A stretch of DNA of 64,000 nucleotides, from assembly GCF_029227915.1 (NCBI RefSeq), contig NC_079878.1, forward strand, positions 32,763,501 to 32,827,500. The letters are read 5' to 3'. This document shows, in pieces, positions 48,431-60,106 of this stretch (within the stretch, counting starts at the first letter, position 1; each line of letters opens with the position of its first letter). The notes under the pieces are model-generated. The model did no database searches and was not told the DNA's origin. It saw only the letters and a program-made list of their open reading frames with translations. The position numbers and the translations under genes were made by a program. This DNA comes from Hydractinia symbiolongicarpus (taxonomy: Eukaryota > Cnidaria > Hydrozoa > Anthoathecata > Hydractiniidae).

Positions 48431-51400
48431 CCCTGGGTACTTTCTTTGTATACTTTTGACTATACGGGCCGAGTCCGGGGTTAACGGGAAATGGCGGGTT
48501 TTCGTTTGCCGGCGATTAAACTTCTTTTATTCAGGATCTCATCAAAAATGAAAACATTTTTGAAAACTACAAGTCTTATGCGTTTTAGTGGTGAAAAAAT
48601 AATTTAAAAAATCGTTCGGGAAATGAGTTTACTCCCTGGGTACTTTCTTTGTATACTTTTGATTATACGGGCCGAGTCCGGGATTTACGGGAAATCGCGG
48701 ATTTTCGTTTGCCGGCGATTAAACTTCTTTTATTCAGCGTCCCATCAAATATGAAAATATTTTTGAAAACTACAAGTCTCATGCGTTTAGTGGTAAAAAA
48801 ATAATATCAAAAATCGTTCGGGAAATGAGTTAATCCCTGGGTAATTTCTTTGTATACTTTTGACTATACGGATCGAGTCCGGGGTTTACGGGAAATGGCG
48901 GGTTTTCGATTGCCGTCGATTAAACTTCTTTTATTCAGCGTCTCATCAAAAATGAAAACATTTTTGAAAACTACAAGTCTCATGCGTTTTAGTGGTGAAA
49001 AGATAATTTAAAAAATCGATTTGGAAATGAGTTTACTCACAGGGTACTTTCTTTGTATACATTCGACTATACGGGACAAGACCGGGATTTACGGGAAATT
49101 GCGGGTTTTCGTTTGGTGGCGATTAAACCACTTTCATTAAGCGTCTCATCAAAAATGAAAACATTTCTGAAAAATACAAGTCTCATGCGTTTTAGTGGTG
49201 AAAAAATAATTTAAAACATCGTTCGGGAATTGAGTTTACTCACAGGATACTTTCTTTGTATACATTCAACTATACGGGCCAAGCCCGGGATTTACTGGAA
49301 ATCGCGGGTTTTTGTTTGCCGGCGATTAAACTTCTTTCATTAACCGTCTCATCAAAAATGAAAACATTTTTGAAAACTACAAGTCTCATGCGTTTTAGTG
49401 GTGAAAAAATAATTTAAAAAATCGTTCGGGAAATGAGTTTACTCCCTAGGTACTTTCTTTGTATACTTTTGACTATGCGGGCCGAGTCCGGGGTTTACGG
49501 GAAATGGCGGGTTTTCGTTTGCCGGCGATTAAACTTCTTTTATTCAGCGTCTCATCAAAAATGAAAACATTTTTAAAAACTACAAGTCTCATGCGTTTTA
49601 GTTGTGAAAAAATAATTTAAAAAATCGTTCGGGAAATGAGTTTACTCCCTGGGTACTTTCTTTGTATACTTTTGATTATACGGGCCGAGTCCAGGGTGTT
49701 CGGGAAATGGCGTGTTTTCGTTTGCCGGCGATTAAACTTCTTTTATTCAGCGTCTCATCAAAAATGAAAACATTTTTAAAAACTACAAGTCTCATGGGCT
49801 TTAGTGGTGAAATAATAATTTAAGAAATCGTTCGAGAAATGAGTTTACACCCTGGGTACTTTCTTTGTATACTTTGACTACACGGGCCGAGTCCGGGATT
49901 TACGGGAAATCGCAGGTTTTCGTTTGCCGGCGAATAAACTTCTTTCATTCAGCGTCTCATCAAAAATGAAAACATTTTTGAAAACTGCAAGTCTCATGCG
50001 TTTTAGTGGTGAAAATATAATTTAAAAAATCGTTCGGGAAATGAGTTTACTTCCTGGGTACTTTCTTTGTATACTTTTGACTATACGGGCCGAGTCCGGG
50101 ATTTACGGGAAGTCGAGGGTTTTCGTTTGCCGGCGATTAAACTTCTTTTATTCAGCGTCTCATCAAAAATGAAAACATTTTCAGAAACTACAAGTCTCAT
50201 GGGCTTTAGTGGTGAAATAATAATTTAAAAAATCGTTCGGGAAATGAGTTTTCACCCTGGGTACTTTCTTTGTATACTTTTGACTATACGGTCCAAGCCC
50301 GGGATTTACGGGAAATCGCGGGATTTCCTTTGCCGGCGATTAAACCTCTTTCATTAAGCGTCTCTTCAAAAATGAAAACATTTTTAAAAACTATAAGTTT
50401 CATGGGTTTTAGTGGTGAAATAATAATTTAAAAAATCGTTCAAGAAATGAGTTTACTCCATGGGTACTTTCTTTGTATACTTTTGACTATACGGGCCGAG
50501 TCCGGGATTTACGGGAAATCGCGGGTTTTTGTTTTCCGGCGATGAAACCTCTTTCATTAAGCGTCTCATCAAAAATGAAAACATTTCTGAAAACTACAAG
50601 TCTCATGCGTTTTAGTGGTGAAAAAATAATTTAAAAAATCGTTCGGGAAATGAGTTTACTCCCTGGGTACTTTCTTTGTATGCTTTTGACTATATGGGCC
50701 GAGTCCGGGGTTTACGGGAAATGGCGGGTTTTCGTTTGCCGTCGATTAAACTTCTTTTATTCAGCGTCTCATCAAAAATGAAAACATTTTTGAAAACTAC
50801 AAGTCTCATACGTTTTAGTGGTGAAAAGATAATTTAAAAAATCGTTTTGGAAATGAGTTTACTCACAGGGTACTTTCTTTGTATACATTCGACTATACGG
50901 GCCAAGCCCAGGATTTACGGGAAATCGCGGGTTTTCGTTTGCTGGCGATTAAACCACTTTCATTAGGCGTTTCATCAAAAATGAAAACATTTCTGAAAAC
51001 TACAAGTCTCATGCGTTTTAGTGGTGAAAAAATAATTTAAAAAATCGTTCGGGAATTGAGTTTACTCCCTGGCTACTTTCTTTGTATACTTTTGACTATA
51101 CGGGCCGAGTCCGTGATTTACGGAAAGTCGCGGGTTTTCGTTTGCCGGCGATTAAACTTCTTTCATTCAGCGTCTCATCAAAAATGAAAATATTTTTGAA
51201 AACTACAAGTCTCATGCGTTTAGTGGTAAAAAAATAATATCAAAAATCGTTCGGGAAATGAGTTAATCCCTGGGTACTTTCTTTGTATACTTTTGACTAT
51301 ACGGATCGAGTCCGGGGTTTACGGGAAATGGCGGGTTTTCGATTGCCGTCGATTAAACTTCTTTTATTCAGCGTCTCATCAAAAATGAAAACATTTTTGA

Positions 51401-52477
51401 AAACTACAAGTCTCATGCGTTTTAGTGGTGAAAAGATAATTTAAAAAATCGATTTGGAAATGAGTTTACTCACAGGGTACTTTCTTTGTATACATTCGAC
51501 TATACGGGCCAAGACCGGGATTTACAGGAAATTGCGGGTTTTCGTTTGGTGGCGATTAAACCACTTTCATTAAGCGTCTCATCAAAAATGAAAACATTTC
51601 TGAAAAATACAAGTCTCATGCGTTTTAGTGGTGAAAAAATAATTTAAAACATCGTTCGGGAAATGAGTTTACTCACAGGATACTTTCTTTGTATACATTC
51701 AACTATACGGGCCAAGCCCGAGATTTACGGGAAATCGCGGGTTTTTGTTTGCCGGCGATTAAACTTCTTTCATTAACCGTCTCATCAAAAATGAAAACAT
51801 TTTTGAAAACTACAAGTCTCATGCGTTTTAGTGGTGAAAAAAAAAATTAAAAAATCGTTCGGGAAATGAGTTTACTCCCTGGGTACTTTCTTTGTATACA
51901 TTCGACTATACGGGCCAAGCCCGGGATTTACGGGAAATCGCGGGATTTCGTTTGCCGGCGATTAAACTTCTTTCATTAACCGTCTCATCAAAAATGAAAA
52001 CATTTTTGAAAACTACAAGTCTCATGCATTTTAGTGGTGAAAAAAAAAATTAAAAAATCGTTCGGGAAATGCGTTTACTCCCTGGGTACTTTCTTTGTAT
52101 ACTTTTGACTATACGGGACGAGTCCAGGATTTACGGGAAGTCGCGGGTTTTCGTTTGCCGGCGTTTAAACTTCTTTTATTCAGCGTCTCATCAAAAATGA
52201 AAACATTTTTAAAAACTACAAGTCTCATGGGCTTTAGTGGTGAAATAATAATTTAAAAAATCGTTCGGGAAATGAGTTTACTCCCTGGGTACTTTCTTTG
52301 TATACTTTTGACTATACGGGCCGAGTCCGGGATTTACGGGAAATCGCAGGTTTTCGTTTGCCGGCGATTAAACTTCTTTTATTCAGCGTCTCATCAAAAA
52401 TGAAAACATTTTTGAAAACTACAAGTCTCATGCGTTTTAGTGGTGAAAAAATAATTTAAAAAATCGTTCGGGAAATG
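48431..52477 (+). repeat. Twenty-monomer segment, right copy
   Basis: This is the partner of 42549-46595 at offset 5882. Substitutions private to this copy include GGGAATTGAG at 49227, CCCTAGGTAC at 49445, GTATGCTTTTG with CTATATGGG at about 50680, CGTGATTTACGGAAAG at about 51113 and CCCGAGATTT at about 51718. The first two also occur in the 47518-48240 segment, which must therefore derive from this copy and not from the left one. The match ends where GGAAATGAG becomes GGAAATGCG. Confidence 0.88.
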
Positions 52478-55458
52478 CGTTTACTCCCTGGGTACTTTCT
52501 TTGTATACTTTTGACTATACGGGACGAGTCCAGGATTTACGGGAAGTCGCGGGTTTTCGTTTGCCGGCGTTTAAACTTCTTTTATTCAGCGTCTCATCAA
52601 AAATGAAAACATTTTTAAAAACTACAAGTCTCATGGGCTTTAGTGGTGAAATAATAATTTAAAAAATCGTTCGGGAAATGAGTTTACTCCCTGGGTACTT
52701 TCTTTGTATACTTTTGACTATACGGGCCGAGTCCGGGATTTACGGGAAATCGCAGGTTTTCGTTTGCCGGCGAATAAACTTCTTTCATTCAGCGTCTCAT
52801 CAAAAATGAAAACATTTTTGAAAACTGCAAGTCTCATGCGTTTTAGTAGTGAAAATAAAATTTAAAAAATCGTTCGGGAAATGAGTTTACTTCCTGGGTA
52901 CTTTCTTTGTATACTTTTCACTATACGGGCCGAGTCCGGGATTTACGGGAAGTCTCGGGTTTTCGTTTGCCGGCGATTAAACTTCTTTTATTCAGCGTCT
53001 CATCAAAAATGAAAACATTTTCAGAAACTACAAGTCTCATGGGCTTTAGTGGTGAAATAATAATTTAAAAAATCGTTCGGGAAATGAGTTTACACCCTGG
53101 GTACTTTCTTTGTATACTTTTGACTATACGGGCCGAGTACGGGGTTTACGGGAAATGGCGGGTTTTCGTTTGGCGGCGATTAAACTTCTTTTATTCAGGA
53201 TCTCATCAAAAATGAAAACATTTTTAAAAACTACAAGTCTCATGCGTTGTAGTGGTGAAAAATTAATTTAAAAAATCGTTCGGAAAATGAGTTTACTCCC
53301 TGGGTAATTTCTTTGTATACTTTTGACTATACGGGCCGATTCCGGGGTTTACGGGAAATGGCGGGTTTTCGTTTGCCAGCGATTAAACTTCTTTTATTCA
53401 GCGTCTCATCAAAAATGAAAACATTTTTAAAAACTACAAGTCTCATGGGCTTTAGTGGTGAAATAATAATTTAAAAAATCGATTTGGAAATGAGTTTACT
53501 CACAGGGTACTTTCTTTGTATACATTCGACTATACGGGCCAAGACCGGGATTTACAGGAAATTGCGGGTTTTCGTTTGGTGGCGATTAAACCACTTTCAT
53601 TAAGCGTCTCATCAAAAATGAAAACATTTCTGAAAAATACAAGTCTCATGCGTTTTAGTGGTGAAAAAATAATTTAAAACATCGTTCGGGAAATGAGTTT
53701 ACTCACAGGATACTTTCTTTGTATACATTCAACTATACGGGCCAAGCCCGGGATTTACGGGAAATCGCGGGTTTTTGTTTGCCGGCGATTAAACTTCTTT
53801 CATTAACCGTCTCATCAAAAATGAAAACATTTTTGAAAACTACAAGTCTCATGCGTTTTAGTGGTGAAAAAAAAAATTAAAAAATCGTTCGGGAAATGAG
53901 TTTACTCCCTGGGTACTTTCTTTGTATACATTCGACTATACGGGCCAAGCCCGGGATTTACGGGAAATCGCGGGATTTCGTTTGCCGGCGATTAAACTTC
54001 TTTCATTAACCGTCTCATCAAAAATGAAAACATTTTTGAAAACTACAAGTCTCATGCATTTTAGTGGTGAAAAAAAAAATTAAAAAATCGTTCGGGAAAT
54101 GCGTTTACTCCCTGGGTACTTTCTTTGTATACTTTTGACTATACGGGACGAGTCCAGGATTTACGGGAAGTCGCGGGTTTTCGTTTGCCGGCGTTTAAAC
54201 TTCTTTTATTCAGCGTCTCATCAAAAATGAAAACATTTTTAAAAACTACAAGTCTCATGGGCTTTAGTGGTGAAATAATAATTTAAAAAATCGTTCGGGA
54301 AATGAGTTTACTCCCTGGGTACTTTCTTTGTATACTTTTGACTATACGGGCCGAGTCCGGGATTTACGGGAAATCGCAGGTTTTCGTTTGCCGGCGATTA
54401 AACTTCTTTTATTCAGCGTCTCATCAAAAATGAAAACATTTTTGAAAACTACAAGTCTCATGCGTTTTAGTGGTGAAAAAATAATTTAAAAAATCGTTCG
54501 GGAAATGCGTTTACTCCCTGGGTACTTTCTTTGTATACTTTTGACTATACGGGACGAGTCCAGGATTTACGGGAAGTCGCGGGTTTTCGTTTGCCGGCGT
54601 TTAAACTTCTTTTATTCAGCGTCTCATCAAAAATGAAAACATTTTTAAAAACTACAAGTCTCATGGGCTTTAGTGGTGAAATAATAATTTAAAAAATCGT
54701 TCGGGAAATGAGTTTACTCCCTGGGTACTTTCTTTGTATACTTTTGACTATACGGGCCGAGTCCGGGATTTACGGGAAATCGCAGGTTTTCGTTTGCCGG
54801 CGAATAAACTTCTTTCATTCAGCGTCTCATCAAAAATGAAAACATTTTTGAAAACTGCAAGTCTCATGCGTTTTAGTAGTGAAAATAAAATTTAAAAAAT
54901 CGTTCGGGAAATGAGTTTACTTCCTGGGTACTTTCTTTGTATACTTTTCACTATACGGGCCGAGTCCGGGATTTACGGGAAGTCTCGGGTTTTCGTTTGC
55001 CGGCGATTAAACTTCTTTTATTCAGCGTCTCATCAAAAATGAAAACATTTTCAGAAACTACAAGTCTCATGGGCTTTAGTGGTGAAATAATAATTTAAAA
55101 AATCGTTCGGGAAATGAGTTTACACCCTGGGTACTTTCTTTGTATACTTTTGACTATACGGGCCGAGTACGGGGTTTACGGGAAATGGCGGGTTTTCGTT
55201 TGGCGGCGATTAAACTTCTTTTATTCAGGATCTCATCAAAAATGAAAACATTTTTAAAAACTACAAGTCTCATGCGTTGTAGTGGTGAAAAATTAATTTA
55301 AAAAATCGTTCGGAAAATGAGTTTACTCCCTGGGTAATTTCTTTGTATACTTTTGACTATACGGGCCGATTCCGGGGTTTACGGGAAATGGCGGGTTTTC
55401 GTTTGCCAGCGATTAAACTTCTTTTATTCAGCGTCTCATCAAAAATGAAAACATTTTT
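51441..55458 (+). repeat. Ten-monomer tandem duplication (2030 bp)
   Basis: Copy 1 is 51441-53470 and copy 2 starts at 53471, matching to 53428/55458. The order is E, F, G, H, I, H, I/L, M, P, Q. One difference was seen: CCCGAGATTT at 51718 versus CCCGGGATTT at 53748. Private variants TTTTCACTATACGG, GAAGTCTCGGG, GAAAATAAAATTT and GAAAAATTAATTT are in both. Inside each copy the H-I pair is itself doubled (offset 406 bp, two monomers). The left copy overlaps the end of the preceding 4-kb segment, so this duplication came later. Confidence 0.92.
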
Positions 55459-57287
55459 GAAAACTACAAGTCTCATGCGTTTTAGTGGTGAAAAAATAAT
55501 TTAAAAAATCGTTCGGGAAATGAGTTTACTCCCTGGGTACTTTCTTTGTATACTTTTGATTATACGGGCCGAGTCCAGGGTGTACGGGAAATGGCGTGTT
55601 TTCGTTTGCCGGCGATTAAACTTCTTTTATTCAGCGTCTCATCAAAAATGAAAACATTTTTAAAAACTACAAGTCTCATGGGCTTTAGTGGTGAAATAAT
55701 AATTTAAGAAATCGTTCGAGAAATGAGTTTACACCCTGGGTACTTTCTTTGTATACTTTTGACTATACGGGCCGAGTCCGGGATTTACGGGAAATCGCAG
55801 GTTTTCGTTTGCCGGCGAATAAACTTCTTTCATTCAGCGTCTCATCAAAAATGAAAACATTTTTGAAAACTACAAGTCTCATGCGTTTTAGTGGTCAAAA
55901 TATAATTTAAAAAATCGTTCGGGAAATGAGTTTACTCCCTGTGTACTTTCTTTGTATACTTTTGACTATACGGGCCGAGTTCGGGATTTACATGAAGTCG
56001 CAGGTTTTCGTTTGCCGGCGATTAAACTTCTTTTATTCATCGTCTCATCAAAAATGAAAACATTTTTTTGAAAATACAAGTCTCTTGGGCTTTAGTGGTG
56101 AATAAATAATTTAAAAAATCGTTCGGGAAATGAGTTTACACCCTGGGTACTTTCTTTGTATACTTTTGACTATACGGGCCGAGTCCGGGGTTTACAGGAA
56201 ATGGCGGGTTTTCGTTTGCCGGCGATTAAACTTCTTTTATTCAGGATCTCATCAAAAAAGAAAACATTTTTAAAAACTACAAGTCTCATGCGTTGTAGTG
56301 GTAAAAAAATAATTTAAAAAATCGTTCAGAAAATGAGTTTACTCCCTGGGTAATTTCTTTGTATACTTTTGACTATACGGGACGAGTCCGGGATTTATGG
56401 GAAATCGCAGGTTTTCGTTTGCCGGCGATTAAACTTCTTTTATTCAGAGTCTCATCAAAAATGAAAACATTTTTGTAAACTACAAGTCTCATGCGTTTTA
56501 GTGGTGAAAAAATAATTTAAAAAATCGTTCGGGAAATGAGTTTACTCCCTGGGTACTTTCTTTTTATACTTTTGACTATGCGGCCGAGTCCGGGGTGTAC
56601 GGGAAATGGCGGGTTTTCGTTTGCCGGCGATTAAACTTCTTTCATCCAGCGTCTCATCAAAAATGAAAACATTTCTGAAAACTACAAGTCTCATGCGTTT
56701 AAGTGGTGAAAAAATAATTTATAAAATCGTTGGGGAAATGAGTTTACTCCCTGGGTACTTTCTTTGTATACTTTTGATTATACCGGCCGAGTCCAGGGTG
56801 TACGGGAAATGGCGTGTTTTCGTTTGCCGGCGATTAAACTTCTTTTATTCAGCGTCTCATCAATAATGAAAACATTTTTAAAAACTACAAGTCTCATGGG
56901 CTTTAGTGGTGAAATAATAATTTAAGAAATCGTTCGAGAAATGAGTTTACACCCTGGGTACTTTCTTTGTATACTTTTGACTACACGGGCCGAGTCCGGG
57001 ATTTACGGGAAATCGCAGGTTTTCGTTTGCCGGCGAATAAACTTCTTTCATCCAGCGTCTCATCAAAAATGAAAACATTTTTGAAAACTGCAAGTCTCAT
57101 GCGTTTTAGTGGTGAAAATATAATTTAAAAATCGTTCGGGAAATGAGTTTACTCCCTGGGTACTTTCTTTGTATACTTTTGACTATACGGGCCGAGTCCG
57201 GGATTTACGGGAAGTCGCGGGTTTTCGTTTGCCGGCGATTAAACTTCTTTTATTCAGCGTCTCATCAAAAATGAAAACATTTTTAGA
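55459..57287 (+). repeat. Monomers K-L'-X-P-I'-J-K-L-M, related to 39061-40960
   Basis: From about 54770 to 57520 the array follows 38340-41090 at offset 16430 bp (81 monomers). Shared private variants are GTGGTCAAAATATA (39461, 55891), TATACCGGCC (40351, 56781) and GATTTATAAAATCG just before K. An X monomer is inserted at 55971 and the GGGCCTAGTCC monomer is missing, so length is conserved overall. Single-base losses occur, for example ATGCGGCCGAG at about 56580. Confidence 0.8.
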
Positions 57288-60106
57288 AACTACAAGTCTC
57301 ATGGGCTTTAGTGGTGAAATAATAATTTAAAAAATCGTTCGGGAAATGAGTTTACACCCTGGGTACTTTCTTTGTATACTTTTGACTATACGGGCCGAGT
57401 CCGGGGTTAACGGGAAATGGCGGGTTTTCGTTTGCCGGCGATTAAACTTCTTTTATTCAGGATCTCATCAAAAATGAAAACATTTTTGAAAACTACAAGT
57501 CTTATGCGTTTTAGTGGTGAAAAAATAATTTAAAAAATCGTTCGGGAAATGAGTTTACTCCCTGGGTACTTTCTTTGTATACTTTTGATTATACGGGCCG
57601 AGTCCAGGGTGTACGGGAAATGGCGTGTTTTCGTTTGCCGGCGATTAAACTTCTTTTATTCAGCGTCTCATCAAAAATGAAAACATTTTTAAAAACTACA
57701 AGTCTCATGGGCTTTAGTGGTGAAATAATAATTTAAGAAATCGTTCGAGAAATGAGTTTACACCCTGGGTACTTTCTTTGTATACTTTTGACTATACGGG
57801 CCGAGTCCGGGATTTACGGGAAATCGCAGGTTTTCGTTTGCCGGCGAATAAACTTCTTTCATTCAGCGTCTCATCAAAAATGAAAACATTTTTGAAAACT
57901 ACAAGTCTCATGCGTTTTAGTGGTGAAAATATAATTTAAAAAATCGTTCGGGAAATGAGTTTACTCCCTTTGTACTTTCTTTGTATACTTTTGACTATAC
58001 GGGCCGAGTCCGGGATTTACGGGAAGTCGCGGGTTTTCGTTTGCCGGCGATTAAACTTCTTTTATTCAGCGTCTCATCAAAAATGAAAACATTTTCAGAA
58101 AATACAAGTCTCATGGGCATTAGTGGTGAATAAATAATTTAAAAAATCGTTCGGGAAATGAGTTTACACCCTGGGTCCTTTCTTTGTATACTTTTGACTA
58201 TACGGGCCGAGTCCGGGGTTTACAGGAAATGGCGGGTTTTCGTTTGCCGGCGAATAAACTTCTTTTATTCAGGATCTCATCAAAAATGAAAACATTTTTA
58301 AAAACTACAAGTCTCATGCGTTGTAGTGGTGAAAAAATAATTTAAAAAATCGTTCGGAAAATGAGTTTACTCCCTGGGTAATTTCTTTGTATACTTTTGA
58401 CTATACGGTCCAAGTCCGGGGTTTACGGGAAATGGCGGGTTTTCGTTTGCCGGCGATTAAACTTCTTTTATTCAGCGTCTCATCAAAAATGAAAACATTT
58501 TTAAAAACTATAAGTCTCATGGGTTTTAGTGGTGTATAATAATTTAAAAAATCGTTCGGGAAATGAATTTACATCCCGGGTACTTTCTTTGTATACTTTT
58601 GACTATACGGGCCGAGTCCGGGGTTTACCGGAAATGGCGGGTTTTCGTTTGCCGGCGATTAAACTTCTTTTATTCAGCGTCTCATCAAAAATGAAAACAT
58701 TTTTAAAAACTACAAGTCTCATGGGCTTTAGTGGTGAAATAATAATTTAAAAAATCGTTCGGGAAATGAGTTTACTCCCTGGGTACTTTCTTTGTACACT
58801 TTTGACTATACGGGCCGACTCAGGGATTTACGGGAAGTCGCGGGTTTTCGTTTGCCGGCGATTAAACTTCTTTTATTCAGCGTCTCATCGAAAATGAATA
58901 CATTTTTAAAAACTACAAGTCTCATGGGCTTTAGTGGTGAAATAATAATTTAAAAAATCGTTCGGGAAATGAGTTTACACCCTGGGTACTTTCTTTGTAT
59001 ACTTTTGACTATACGGGCCGAGTCCGGGATTTACGGGAAATCGCAGGTTTTCGTTTGCCGGCGATTAAACCTCTTTTATTAAGCGTCTCATCAAAAATGA
59101 AAACATTTTTGAAAACTACAAGTCTCATGCGTTTTAGTGGTGAAATAATAATTTAAAAAATCGTTCGGGAAATGAGTTTACATCCCGGGTATTTTCTTTA
59201 CTATACGGGCCGAGTCCGGGATTTACGGGAAATCGCAGGTTTTCGTTTGCCGGCGGTTAAACTTCTTTTATTCAGCGTATCATCAAAAATGAAAACATTT
59301 TTGAAAACTACAAGTCTCATGCGTTTTAGTGGTGAAAAAATATTTTAAAAAATCGTTCGGGAAATGAGTTTACTGCCTGGGTACTTTCTTTGTATACTTT
59401 TGACTATACGGACCGAGCCCGTGATTTACGTGAAGTCGCGGGTTTTCGTTTGCCGGCGTTTAAACTTCTTTTATTCAGCGTCTCATCAAAAATGAAAACA
59501 TTTTTAAAAACTACACGTCTCATGGGCTTTAGTGGTGAAATAATAATTTAAAAAATCGTTCGGGAAATGAGTTTACACCCTGGGTACTTTCTTTGTATAC
59601 TTTTGACTATACGGGCCGGGTCCAGGATTTACGGGAAATCGCAAGTTTTCGTTTGCCGGCGATTAAACTTCTTTTATTCAGCGTGTCATCAAAAATGAAA
59701 ACATTTTTGAAAACTACAAGTCTCATGCGTTTTAGTGGTGAAATAATAATTTAAAAAATCGTTCGGGAAATGAGTTTACATCCCGGGTATTTTCTTTACT
59801 ATACGGGCCGAGTCCGGGATTTACGGGAAATCGCAGGTTTTCGTTTGGCGGCGATTAAACTTCTTTTATTCAGCGTCTCATCAAAAATGAGAACATTTTT
59901 AAAAACTACACGTCTCATGGGCTTTAGTGGTGAAATAATAATTTAAAAAATCGTTCGGGAAATGAGTTTACTGCCTGGGTACTTTCTTTGTATACTTTTG
60001 ACTATACGGGCCGAGTCCAAGATTTACGGGAAGTCGCGGGTTTTCGTTTGCCGGCGTTTAAACTTCTTTTATTCAGCGTCTCATCAAAAATGAAAACATT
60101 TTTAAA
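57288..60106 (+). repeat. Right-end block, first copy
   Basis: The order is Y, K, L', M, P, Q-like (GGTCCAAGTCC), then H- and I-like monomers. Positions 57288-58767 match 60107-61586 at offset 2819, and 58768-59972 match 61789-62993 at offset 3021. The extra 202 bp in the second copy is one inserted monomer (about 61587-61788). Local markers are GGTGTATAATAATTT, ATCCCGGGTA, TTTGTACACTT with CGACTCAGGG, and CTACACGTCTC. Types A to G are absent. Confidence 0.88.
59152..59343 (+). repeat. 192-bp deletion monomer
   Basis: This monomer lacks 11 bp (GTATACTTTTG) relative to the consensus, so CTTT joins directly to ACTATACGGG at 59199/59200. The loss removes the GTATAC palindrome. The removed block lies between short CTTT/TTTG repeats, as expected for slippage. 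The same deletion occurs at about 59797, 62220 and 62818. All four follow the ATCCCGGGTA variant, so they share one origin. Outer limits of this monomer are approximate. Confidence 0.85.

Noticed and set aside
58525-58545. Promoter-like TATAAT in GGTGTATAATAATTT
   Set aside because: It is a local variant of the normal AT-rich tail, repeated at about 61344 and 63553 as part of the duplicated block. Nothing downstream is transcribable in an evident way.
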